This document shows, piece after piece, positions 42,995-51,179 of a stretch of DNA of 64,000 bases. The position numbers and the translations under genes were made by a program. The notes below the pieces were generated by a model. The model worked only from the letters and a program-made list of their open reading frames with translations, had not been told where the DNA came from and made no database searches. Origin of the DNA: Pantoea alhagi (GTDB lineage Bacteria; Pseudomonadota; Gammaproteobacteria; Enterobacterales; Enterobacteriaceae). The first letter of the stretch is position 1. Each line of letters begins with the position of its first letter. The stretch covers positions 124,001 through 188,000 of the forward strand of contig NZ_CP019706.1 of assembly GCF_002101395.1 (NCBI RefSeq). The letters run 5' to 3'.

Positions 42995-43582
42995 TTATCC
43001 CATACGGAAGCCGTAGCCCCACAGCAGTACCGTTAGCGCCAGCAACACCTCAAACAGCAGAATGCCGATAGCCAGCGTTGAGCCGGAAAAACGCAGGCTC
43101 TCATCGCGATCGATATTAAGCAATTGCGGAATGCCCACGTAGAGCAGATAGCCGGTCCAGGCAAGCGCGATTGCTCCTGCCAGCACGCACAACCAGACCA
43201 CCGGATAAAGCGCAATAATACCGCTCAGGAACAGTGGCGTAGCGACATAGCCGGCAAAAACCGTACAGCGCTGCATGCTGGGACGCTGCGGATAGTCACG
43301 CGCCATCCAGTGAATGACCCGTCCCATCACCGCCACGCCGCCCAGAATTAACAGATAGAACAGTACGGCAAGCATCAGTCCGGTCGAAAGCGCGAGCGGA
43401 ACCGAGCGCCCTCCGCCGAGATACCACCCCATCTGGGTGGTACCAATCAGGGAGCAAATCACCGGAATCGCCGCCATCAGTAAAACGTGATGAGTGTAGT
43501 GGTGGGAAACGCTTTCGTTTTCCCGTTCGATATTGCGCATCTCCCGATCGGGATGCGCCAGCAGGCCCCAGACATGATTCAT
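42995..43582 (-). CDS. yohC: Yip1-family inner-membrane protein YohC
   Basis: A 195-residue protein with five predicted membrane helices, the same length as E. coli YohC. Shared blocks include ENESVSHHYTHHVLLMAAIPVICS (quoted in part: SHHYTHHVLLMAAIPVI), YPQRPSMQRC, VFAGYVATPLFLSGI and the ending WGYGFRMG. The molecular role is unknown. Divergent from yohD as in E. coli; higBA lies on its other side. Confidence 0.93.
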   Translation of the reverse strand: MNHVWGLLAHPDREMRNIERENESVSHHYTHHVLLMAAIPVICSLIGTTQMGWYLGGGRSVPLALSTGLMLAVLFYLLILGGVAVMGRVIHWMARDYPQRPSMQRCTVFAGYVATPLFLSGIIALYPVVWLCVLAGAIALAWTGYLLYVGIPQLLNIDRDESLRFSGSTLAIGILLFEVLLALTVLLWGYGFRMG

Positions 43583-43759
43583 GATATCGCCCTCAGTACC
43601 TTGCCGCCAATCTGGCGACGGTTACCTAAGTATACGTCATCTGCCTATTTTTTCACCAATCAAGGGCGCCACCTTTTCCCTGTATCGCCTTTTTTCGCAA
43701 GGCAGAGTTAACGAGGTGTACACTTACCCTGACGCTAAGCATAAAAGGGACGGTACGTT

Positions 43760-44335
43760 TTGCATTTCGATATCAACCAGTTTATTCAGCAGTATGGTTA
43801 TCTGGCCGTGGTTATTGGCTGTATTGCCGAAGGGGAAACATTCGCGCTGCTGGGTGGCATCATGGCGCACGAAAAGCTGCTGCGCTATAGCGGCGTGGTG
43901 CTGGCGGTAATGCTCGGCGGCTTTCTGGGCGATCAGCTGCTTTACTATATCGGTCGTCAATTCGGTTCCCGCATCCTGCGGCGCTTTAAAAAACATCAGG
44001 GCAAACTGAAGCGCGCCAATCGCCTGATCCGTCGTTATCCGGTGCTGTTTATTATTGGCGTGCGCTTTATGTACGGCTTTCGCATTATCGGACCGATTAT
44101 TATCGGTGCCAGCCGCCTCAGTCCGCTGAAATTTATGATTTTTAATGCCATCGGCGCCTTTATCTGGTCACTGGTCTTTGTGACGCTCGGCTATTTTGCC
44201 GGTGAAATGATCACGCCCTGGCTGCATCGCCTCGATCATCATCTGAAGCATCTGCTGTGGCTGGCTGCTGCGGTGGTGTTTGTGCTGCTGCTGCGTCTGG
44301 CGTTTCGCCGCTGGTCGCGGCGAAACGATGATTAA
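43760..44335 (+). CDS. yohD: DedA-family inner-membrane protein YohD
   Basis: DedA proteins are membrane proteins involved in lipid carrier flipping and membrane homeostasis. The 191-residue protein contains the family motifs AEGETFALLGG, GDQLLYYIGRQFG and GVRFMYGFRIIGPIIIGASRLSP (quoted in part: RFMYGFRIIGPIIIGAS). E. coli YohD has 192 residues. The start is TTG at 43760, chosen because HFDINQFIQQYGY aligns with the E. coli N-terminus; no ATG lies upstream in frame. Confidence 0.92.
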   Translation: MHFDINQFIQQYGYLAVVIGCIAEGETFALLGGIMAHEKLLRYSGVVLAVMLGGFLGDQLLYYIGRQFGSRILRRFKKHQGKLKRANRLIRRYPVLFIIGVRFMYGFRIIGPIIIGASRLSPLKFMIFNAIGAFIWSLVFVTLGYFAGEMITPWLHRLDHHLKHLLWLAAAVVFVLLLRLAFRRWSRRNDD

Positions 44336-45093
44336 AAAAGCAGCTGCGCGCGGGCGTTATAAAAGCGACGATAGCCAAGCCAGGCGGCGATGATTGTTGA
44401 AATCGCCGCCGTTCCCAGCAGCATAAAGGTCACCATGATCTGATATTTAATCGCCAGCACCGGATCGATACCGGCAAAGATCAGGCCTGACATCATACCC
44501 GGCAGGCTAACCAGCCCCACGGTTTTCGCCGCATCCACCGTTGGGCTCATCGCGGCGCGGATGCTGTCGCGTACCAGCGTTGCCGAAGCCTGTTTAACCG
44601 ATGCGCCAAGACTCAGCATCTCTTCAATTTTCTGACGGTTATCGGCAAAGCGCTGATTCAACTGGGCGTAGCATAATCCCACCGCCACCATCGCGTTACC
44701 GGCGATCATGCCGGAAACCGGTATAACCTGCATCGGCACAAAATCAATCGCGCCGCTTGATACCAGAATGGTCAGCGTCATGGCGGTGCCGGAAGTAATG
44801 GCGATAAAAGAGATAACAAAGGCGTTACCGATGCGTTTACTGCGTTTGCGTGCATGCAGCGCCGCATTGGTACAGATAAACAGCACCATCAGCAGCGTCA
44901 GCCAGCGGTTATTAAAATCGAACAGCGTGTGCAAGACGTAGCCGACCAGGGTGAGCTGAATGATGGCACGCGCCACGCTCCATAAAATATCTTTATGCAG
45001 TCCCAGCTTCTCTTTCTGGCTGACGAACAGGGCCACCAGCACCAGCATAAAGGCCAGCGCCAGCGAGGTATTGCTAATTTCCGGATGATTCAT
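44332..45093 (-). CDS. fetB: Iron export ABC transporter permease FetB
   Basis: Inner-membrane part of FetAB, which in E. coli lowers iron overload and improves resistance to hydrogen peroxide. The 253-residue protein has about seven helices and the UPF0014 signatures KEKLGLHKDILWSVARAIIQL (in part: LHKDILWSVARAIIQL), MQVIPVSGMIAGNAM and TVGLVSLPGMMSGLI. The start overlaps the fetA stop (ATGA); the stop overlaps that of converging yohD by four bases. Confidence 0.92.
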   Translation of the reverse strand: MNHPEISNTSLALAFMLVLVALFVSQKEKLGLHKDILWSVARAIIQLTLVGYVLHTLFDFNNRWLTLLMVLFICTNAALHARKRSKRIGNAFVISFIAITSGTAMTLTILVSSGAIDFVPMQVIPVSGMIAGNAMVAVGLCYAQLNQRFADNRQKIEEMLSLGASVKQASATLVRDSIRAAMSPTVDAAKTVGLVSLPGMMSGLIFAGIDPVLAIKYQIMVTFMLLGTAAISTIIAAWLGYRRFYNARAQLLF

Positions 45094-45743
45094 TGCGCTG
45101 CGTCCATGCGGGTTAAAGAGATAATGCGGGAGCCGTTGTCGATCTCCTGCGAGTCGTGACTGATCCAGAGTACGCTCATCGGCTGCTGCTGCGCCGTCTG
45201 GCGGATAAGCTGTTTTACCTGAGCTTTATTCTCTTTATCCAGCGCGCTGGTAACTTCATCCAGCAGCAGAACCGCCGGAGGAAACTGTAAATTGCGCAGT
45301 AGCGCCACCCGCTGCCGTTCGCCGCCGGAAAGATCGGTGATGGGCTGCCCGAGTATTTCCGGGTCTAAATTCAGCTGCGCCAGGCTGGCGCGCAGCGCCT
45401 GCTTTTCAGGCCGCTGCTGACGAATTAACCAGGGAAAAGCCAGGTTGTCATAGACGCTTTCGCCGAACAGTTGCGGCGTCTGGAAGCAGTAAGAGACCTG
45501 CCGACGCCAGGTTTCCGGTTTCAGCGTAGTGCTCTCCTCGCCGCGAAGCGCGATGGTGCCGGTCGTCGGTGACAAGAGCGAGGCAAGAATTTTCAGTAAT
45601 GTGGTTTTACCGCTGCCCGAAGCACCGGTGAGCCAGACAATTTCATGTTGCTGCAAAGTAAAAGAGAGAGGAGCCAGCAGCATTTTATCCGCCAGATGAT
45701 AGCTGACGTCACGTACCGCCAGCAGTGGGATCTCCATAGCCAT
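45090..45743 (-). CDS. fetA: Iron export ABC transporter ATPase FetA
   Basis: ATPase partner of FetB. The 217-residue protein has Walker A TGASGSGKTT at about 38-47, signature LSGGERQRV, Walker B VLLLDEVTSALD and the switch histidine in WISHDSQEI. E. coli FetA has 225 residues. AAGGA is seven bases before the ATG at 45741-45743; the longer frame to 45806 is unsupported. In E. coli the pair is at another locus, so it is an extra here between yohD and yohF. Confidence 0.92.
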   Translation of the reverse strand: MAMEIPLLAVRDVSYHLADKMLLAPLSFTLQQHEIVWLTGASGSGKTTLLKILASLLSPTTGTIALRGEESTTLKPETWRRQVSYCFQTPQLFGESVYDNLAFPWLIRQQRPEKQALRASLAQLNLDPEILGQPITDLSGGERQRVALLRNLQFPPAVLLLDEVTSALDKENKAQVKQLIRQTAQQQPMSVLWISHDSQEIDNGSRIISLTRMDAAQ

Positions 45744-45801
45744 ATACGCTTCCTTCTTGATTGTGCGACAAATAATAACGCGGAAGGAGGCGGAACGGAA
45801 A

Positions 45802-45828
45802 AGCAAAACGGGGCAACAGCCTGCCCCG
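45802..45828 (-). terminator. Rho-independent terminator of yohF
   Basis: On the minus strand a 7-bp stem CGGGGCA/TGCCCCG with a 6-base loop is followed by a U-rich tail (TTTTGCTTTT). Confidence 0.82.
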
Positions 45829-45851
45829 TGAGCGTGCTAAAGCGCCGGAGG

Positions 45852-46637
45852 TTACTGAGCAGCCTGCTGTTGCGCGGCGGCATACTGCGGATTAGCGAGC
45901 ATAAAGCCGCCGTCAATAATAAACGACTGACCAGTGGTATAGCCAGACCACTCAGAGCAGAGCCAGGCAACCATGCTGGCGATTTCGCGCGTATCGCCGG
46001 GGCGACCGGCAGGAATATTGGGCAGGGAAACCTTGTGCGCGTCGGCATTTTCCATATCGTTCATTGGCGTGGCGATAGCGCCTGGCGCGACCGCGTTAAC
46101 CAAAATTTTCTGCGGCAGCAGGCTGAGCGCCATCGCCTTGGTCAGGCCGCCCAGCGCATGTTTAGCCGCAGTATAAGAGACCGAACCTGGCAGCGGCGTA
46201 TGCTCATGCACCGAGGTGATATTGATAATGCGGCCGCCTTCGCCCTGTTTGACCATCTGACGCGCAGCAATCTGTCCGCAAACAAAAGCGCCGTCGACAT
46301 CCACGGTAAATACTTTACGCCAGTCATCAAAGGCAATATCCAGAAAGTCGCCCTTAACGTTGGTACCGGCATTATTCACTAACACATCGATGCGACCCAG
46401 CTTCTCAATCAGCGACGCCAGCGCTTCACCCCCCTGCTGCGGATCGGAAAGATCCATCTGCACCAGTTCCGCCTGGCGTCCCAGATTACGCACCTCTTCA
46501 GCTGTCTCCTGCGCGCCCTTCTCATCCGAACGCCAGGTAATGCCGATATCGTAACCCTGCTCTGCCAGCATCACCGCACAGGCTTTCCCGATACCGGAAT
46601 CCGAGGCGGTGACCACTGCAACCTTGTTTGTCGGCAT
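45852..46637 (-). CDS. yohF: SDR-family oxidoreductase YohF
   Basis: A short-chain dehydrogenase/reductase of 261 residues. The cofactor motif TASDSGIG is at about 10-17, NNAG near 90, and the catalytic Tyr and Lys are in YTAAKHALGG. Blocks GRIINITSVHEHTPLP, NAVAPGAIATPMN and DGGFMLANPQ are shared with E. coli YohF (253 residues). The extra C-terminal AAAQQQAAQ tail is longer than in E. coli. AGAGGAG precedes the ATG. Substrate unknown, possibly a diacetyl-like carbonyl compound. Confidence 0.92.
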   Translation of the reverse strand: MPTNKVAVVTASDSGIGKACAVMLAEQGYDIGITWRSDEKGAQETAEEVRNLGRQAELVQMDLSDPQQGGEALASLIEKLGRIDVLVNNAGTNVKGDFLDIAFDDWRKVFTVDVDGAFVCGQIAARQMVKQGEGGRIINITSVHEHTPLPGSVSYTAAKHALGGLTKAMALSLLPQKILVNAVAPGAIATPMNDMENADAHKVSLPNIPAGRPGDTREIASMVAWLCSEWSGYTTGQSFIIDGGFMLANPQYAAAQQQAAQ

Positions 46638-46751
46638 AGCTTTACTCCTCTGTTACGCTCAATAAATGAACAGCAAGTATAGCCGCTCTGCCCGCCGCTG
46701 CCGCCCAGCCTGGCTATAGTAATAGTTCACACAGCGCAACCGGGGAACGGC

Positions 46752-48566
46752 ATGGCTGATATCAAACGACCTATCGGTAATCACGGCGTCATTGGCGATC
46801 TGCGTACCTGCGCGCTGGTGGCGGACGATGGCACTATCGACTATTTTTGCTGGCCCAATCTGGATAGCCCTTCGATATTCACTGCCCTGCTGGACAGTGA
46901 CGAGGCGGGCGTCTTTAGTCTGACGCCGGAGTGGAAAGCGAGCCGCCGCCAGCAGCTCTACCTGCCGGATACCAATATTCTGCAAACACGCTGGCTGGCT
47001 GCTGAAGGTGTAGCGGAAATTACCGATTACATGCCGATCTGCGAGCAACAGGACACCAAACCGCGCATTATTCGCCGGTTGAAGATGGTGCGCGGCGAGG
47101 GGCGTTTTTCGCTGCGCTGCGCGCCGGTGCATGACTATGCACGTGCCACGCCCAAAGCGAAGCTGCGCGATAATGCCGTGCTGTTCAGCGCCGACGGTCA
47201 GCCTACGCTGCGCCTGACCGCCACCATACCGCTCTCTCTCGATCGCCAGGCGGCGGTAGCGAGCTTTACCCTGAAAACGGGCGAACATGCAGAATTTATT
47301 TTCGGCTGCGCGCAGGATGAGCATCTGGATAACCTGCAAACCGATATCTGCTTTAAGGAAACGCTACATTACTGGCGCAGCTGGTGTCATCAAAGCAACT
47401 GGCGCGGACGCTGGCAGGAGATGGTGAAACGCTCGTCGCTGGCGCTGAAGCTACTGACCTCGTGGCAGCACGGCTCGATTGCCGCCGCCGCAACCTTCGG
47501 GCTGCCGGAAGAGCTGGGCGGCGAACGTAACTGGGACTATCGCGCCTCCTGGATCCGCGACGCTTCTTTTAGCGTTTATGCCCTGATGCGCCTTGGCTAT
47601 GTTGATGAAGCGAAACGCTTTACGCACTGGGTAGGTCATTGTGTGGAAAACAGCCATCATGATAAAGAGCGGCTGCAGGTCATGTACCGCCTTGACAGCG
47701 CCACCGAGCTGCATGAAAGCGAGCTTCCGCATCTTTCCGGCTATGGTGACTCGCGTCCGGTACGTATCGGTAATGATGCCTGGCGGCAAACGCAGCTCGA
47801 TATTTACGGCGAACTGATGGATGCGGTTTATCTCGCCAACAAGTATGGCGAAGCAATCTCTGAGCGCGGCTGGCGCAACGTCTGCAGCACCATCGATTAT
47901 CTGTGCGAGCACTGGCAGGAGCCGGACGCCGGAATTTGGGAAATGCGCGGCGAACCACAACACTTTCTGCACTCGCGCCTGATGTGCTGGGTGGCGCTGG
48001 ATCGTGCGCTGCGCCTTGGCATGAAGCGATCGTTACCAATGCCCTATGAGCGCTGGGATCGCGTGCGCAGCGAAATTCGCCAAGAGATCTGGCAGGATTT
48101 TTGGGATCCTGAACAGGGACACTTTACCGCTACGCGCCATGGCAAATCGCTGGATGCCTCGATGCTGCTGATGCCGCTGGTGCGCTTTGTAGGCGCAACC
48201 GATCCCGACTGGCTCTCAACGTTGGATGCGATCAAGGCGAAGCTGGTGCGCGACGGTATGGTCTGGCGCTATGACCGTGAAGAGACGCCTGCCGATGCGC
48301 TAAGCGGTCGTGAGGGATCCTTTGTCGCCTGTTCATTCTGGTACGTGGAGTGTCTGGCGCGGGCCGGACGGGTTGAAGAGGCTCATTTCGAGTTTGAAAA
48401 GCTGCTGAGCTACGCCAGTCCGCTGGGCCTGTATGCCGAAGAGTTTGATTTTCATGGCTACGCGTTGGGCAACTTTCCGCAGGCGCTCAGCCATCTGGCT
48501 TTGATCAGCGCCGCCTTTTTCCTGAATCGCAAACTGGATGGCGATGACCCGCAATGGCAGCCCTGA
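46752..48566 (+). CDS. Glycoside hydrolase family 15 protein (glucoamylase/trehalase-like)
   Basis: A cytoplasmic 604-residue enzyme with no signal peptide, of the bacterial GH15 group that includes glucoamylases, glucodextranases and trehalases. An N-terminal beta-sandwich (about 1-230, starting IGNHGVIGDLRTCALV) precedes the alpha/alpha barrel. Barrel motifs are GGERNWDYRASWIRDASFSV (in part: NWDYRASWIRDASF), PDAGIWEMRGEPQHF with a likely catalytic glutamate, and EGSFVACSFWYVE with GNFPQALSHL near the end. It may act on trehalose or maltodextrin; specificity cannot be read. GGGGA stands five bases before the ATG. Confidence 0.88.
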   Translation: MADIKRPIGNHGVIGDLRTCALVADDGTIDYFCWPNLDSPSIFTALLDSDEAGVFSLTPEWKASRRQQLYLPDTNILQTRWLAAEGVAEITDYMPICEQQDTKPRIIRRLKMVRGEGRFSLRCAPVHDYARATPKAKLRDNAVLFSADGQPTLRLTATIPLSLDRQAAVASFTLKTGEHAEFIFGCAQDEHLDNLQTDICFKETLHYWRSWCHQSNWRGRWQEMVKRSSLALKLLTSWQHGSIAAAATFGLPEELGGERNWDYRASWIRDASFSVYALMRLGYVDEAKRFTHWVGHCVENSHHDKERLQVMYRLDSATELHESELPHLSGYGDSRPVRIGNDAWRQTQLDIYGELMDAVYLANKYGEAISERGWRNVCSTIDYLCEHWQEPDAGIWEMRGEPQHFLHSRLMCWVALDRALRLGMKRSLPMPYERWDRVRSEIRQEIWQDFWDPEQGHFTATRHGKSLDASMLLMPLVRFVGATDPDWLSTLDAIKAKLVRDGMVWRYDREETPADALSGREGSFVACSFWYVECLARAGRVEEAHFEFEKLLSYASPLGLYAEEFDFHGYALGNFPQALSHLALISAAFFLNRKLDGDDPQWQP

Positions 48567-48670
48567 ATGTAAAAAATCACTTCAGGCCCGGCAAGATTCT
48601 GTTAAATGACATAGAGTTAAGGAAAGTTGGTGCGGTTACGAAAAATCCTGGTTCCACAATCAGAGGTTAT

Positions 48671-48685
48671 GCACATATAATGTGC
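48671..48685 (+). promoter_or_regulatory. Palindrome over TATAAT upstream of ldtB
   Basis: GCACAT-ATA-ATGTGC is a perfect 6-bp inverted repeat centred on a consensus -10 box TATAAT at 48676-48681, about 75 bases before ldtB. No good -35 box is present. A repressor bound here would block the promoter. Confidence 0.45.
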
Positions 48686-48758
48686 AGCCGGTCACAATGG
48701 CCGCACCTGGGTCGACTCTCTAACAAGCCATTTAATGGCATTAATCAATTGAAATAAG

Positions 48759-49895
48759 ATGAAAAAGAGCATTCGCGCGATCGCTTCACTGGCAGTAGCA
48801 CTGGTGGCATTTAGCCAGCAGGCGCTTGCTGTGGTTTATCCTCTGCCTCCGGCCAACAGCCGTTTGACGGGAGAAAACCTGGAAATTACCATCCCGCAGG
48901 ACAGCAAACTTCCTCTGGAAGCTTTTGCTGCACAATATCAAATGGGCCTGAGCAATATGCTCGAAGCCAACCCCGGCGTTGACGTTTATCTGCCGCAGGC
49001 CGGTTCAAAACTGATTATTCCCCACCAGTTGATTCTGCCCGACGCGCCGCGTGAAGGGATTGTCATCAACAGCGCCGAAATGCGTCTCTATTATTACCCG
49101 AAAGGTACCAAAACCGTTGTGGTGCTGCCTATCGGCATTGGCGAACTGGGCAAGGATACCCCGGTAGACTGGACGACCACCGTGCAGCGCAAAAAAGCGG
49201 GCCCGACCTGGACGCCAACCAAAAAAATGCATGAAGAGTACGCCGCGCGCGGCGAGACGCTGCCTGAAGTGTTCCCGGCCGGTCCGGATAACCCAATGGG
49301 ACTTTATGCGCTTTATATCGGTCGCCTCTATGCGATTCACGGCACCAACGCTAACTTCGGTATTGGCCTGCGCGTAAGCCACGGCTGCGTACGTCTGCGC
49401 GCTGACGATATTAAATGGCTGTTCGATAACGTGCCGGTTGGCACGCGCGTGCAGTTTATCGACCAGCCGGTTAAGGCGTCGGTAGAGCCGGATGGATCGC
49501 GTTATGTTGAGATCCATAATCCGCTCTCCACTACCGAAGAGCAGTTTAAATCTCGTGCGCCGGTACCGATCAAGTTAACGCCTGCGGTGAGCAAAATCTT
49601 GTCTGACGCCAGCGTAAACCAGACGATCGTCGATCAGGCGATGAGAGTGCGCTCCGGTATGCCGGTAAAGGTTAACGGATTAGCGGAAGAAGCGCCGGTT
49701 GAGCCAGTGGTACCGCAAAATGCTGATACCCAGGCACCAAATCAGACGCTGCCGACCAATGCTGCCGAGCAAAACGGCAATCCTGCGCCAGTGGATCAGG
49801 CTCAGCCTGCGGTACCAGCTGGTCAGGTACCGCCTGCAGCGCCAGCCGATCAGCCTCAGCCTGTAGCGCCTGCTGACGAAAACAGCGGTTCCTGA
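48759..49895 (+). CDS. ldtB: L,D-transpeptidase LdtB with long Pro/Ala/Gln C-terminal tail
   Basis: Periplasmic enzyme that attaches Braun's lipoprotein to meso-diaminopimelate of peptidoglycan. The 378-residue precursor has a signal peptide to about residue 24, a LysM-like segment (about 40-92) and the YkuD domain with IHGTNANFGIGLRVSHGCVRL (in part: GLRVSHGCVRL), catalytic Cys210 and His208. EGIVINSAEMRLYYYPKGT fits E. coli YbiS/LdtB (306 residues) better than LdtA. Homology ends at residue 306; the 72 residues beyond are a Pro-, Ala-, Gln- and Asn-rich tail not found in E. coli. Confidence 0.9.
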   Translation: MKKSIRAIASLAVALVAFSQQALAVVYPLPPANSRLTGENLEITIPQDSKLPLEAFAAQYQMGLSNMLEANPGVDVYLPQAGSKLIIPHQLILPDAPREGIVINSAEMRLYYYPKGTKTVVVLPIGIGELGKDTPVDWTTTVQRKKAGPTWTPTKKMHEEYAARGETLPEVFPAGPDNPMGLYALYIGRLYAIHGTNANFGIGLRVSHGCVRLRADDIKWLFDNVPVGTRVQFIDQPVKASVEPDGSRYVEIHNPLSTTEEQFKSRAPVPIKLTPAVSKILSDASVNQTIVDQAMRVRSGMPVKVNGLAEEAPVEPVVPQNADTQAPNQTLPTNAAEQNGNPAPVDQAQPAVPAGQVPPAAPADQPQPVAPADENSGS

Positions 49896-49910
49896 GCATA
49901 AAGCAGTATC

Positions 49911-49940
49911 AAAAAGGGCGATGATTATCGCCCTTTTTTT
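49911..49940. terminator. Bidirectional terminator between ldtB and DUF481 gene
   Basis: A 10-bp perfect stem AAAGGGCGAT/ATCGCCCTTT with a 4-base loop, with A residues before and T residues after, between converging genes. It overlaps the stop of the leftward gene. Confidence 0.9.
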
Positions 49941-50964
49941 ACCATTTCACCCCCAGTCCGGTGGTAAAACGCCGTTCATTCAACGTATCGCGCGTACCGC
50001 TCACCAGGTTACGTCCATAGCCGATATTCAGGGTTGACCAACCGGTCAGGGCATAACGCAAGCCCACCTCCGCATCCAGCATAAAAATACCTTCGTCATC
50101 CAGTGAGTGCCCCACTTCGCCATGACTGAACAGCGTGACATCTTTGCCACGCAGGTAGCGCTGATAATCCCAGCGCAGGGAAGAGCCGAAATGTCTGTCA
50201 ATGGTGCCGTCGCTGTAGCCATAGCCGAAAGCGCCGGTCAGTATTGAAAGCGAGAATGAACCCCGTTCATCGTCCCAAAACTGATAGCCAGGCCCGGTGC
50301 CGATGAGCGCCTGATGCGCCAGATCTTCAACCCAGTCACGCTTGTAACTGGCGCGTCCCTGCCAGAAGAACTGTTCACGAAAGGTATAATCTATCGCATA
50401 GCGCAGGCTGTAATTATAGGTGTTGACGCTGGCGTCTTCTGTTTCGCGACTCCAGGTTGCGCCGGAATTATGCCGCCATTTACCCTGGCTAATTTTATTG
50501 TTAAAAGAGAAATGGGTATCCTGCGTTTCAGTCGATGCGTGTTTCAGGTTAATGCCTGCATCTACGTTGCCGCTCCAGTTGAGCCGATCGCTTTTGACTT
50601 TCGCTTTCATAAAATCATCAATACGGGAAACCGCGACCTTCTCTTCCTGCTGATTACTGCTGACCACCTTCAGCCAGCCCGCTTCAGCCGCCTCCAGTTT
50701 GACGCCATAACTCTCTCCAGTCTGACTATTGCGTAAAGTAATCAGGTTCTTACTGTTAAGCGTGCTGACTGCGCTCCAGTTTAGTGACAGCGTACCGCCC
50801 CAGTCGGTATCCATTATTAATTTTCCGTCTTCCAGCGAGCGTACGGTACCGCTAAGGCGATCGCCATTTTTTAGCCAAACGGTGTCGGCCATCGCTGCGC
50901 TGCACCACAGCGCAATCAGCCAGACGGCAGGAAAAAGGAGGCGGGAAATTTTAAAGTAGAGCAT
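49939..50964 (-). CDS. DUF481-family outer-membrane protein (YdiY-like)
   Basis: A 341-residue secreted protein with a signal peptide to about residue 26 (SAAMA, then DTVWLKNGDRLSGTV). The first 110 residues form an SH3-like domain seen in many DUF481 proteins; the remainder has alternating aromatic strands (RYAIDYTFREQFFWQGRASY, YGYSDGTIDRHFGSSLRWDY) and ends in KW, consistent with an outer-membrane beta-barrel. E. coli YdiY is related to its second part, and is acid-induced. The ATG at 50962-50964 is chosen over an upstream TTG. Confidence 0.82.
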   Translation of the reverse strand: MLYFKISRLLFPAVWLIALWCSAAMADTVWLKNGDRLSGTVRSLEDGKLIMDTDWGGTLSLNWSAVSTLNSKNLITLRNSQTGESYGVKLEAAEAGWLKVVSSNQQEEKVAVSRIDDFMKAKVKSDRLNWSGNVDAGINLKHASTETQDTHFSFNNKISQGKWRHNSGATWSRETEDASVNTYNYSLRYAIDYTFREQFFWQGRASYKRDWVEDLAHQALIGTGPGYQFWDDERGSFSLSILTGAFGYGYSDGTIDRHFGSSLRWDYQRYLRGKDVTLFSHGEVGHSLDDEGIFMLDAEVGLRYALTGWSTLNIGYGRNLVSGTRDTLNERRFTTGLGVKW

Positions 50965-51179
50965 GGCCTGGTATCTGGGATCCCTGACGGGCAAAAGAGT
51001 AAGCCTGGCAGCGAACCGGCAGCAGTAAAAGAGAAGATAATTCTGAAACCGCTATCCGGCGCGGTTGTGGCTTGCCGTGCGCAGGGAATACCTCTGCTGC
51101 CAGCCTTTTCATAACGTCATACTGTTGTCATATAAAAAGCGTATCACCACAGGAGCATTCCATAATCTTACGATGTGAT

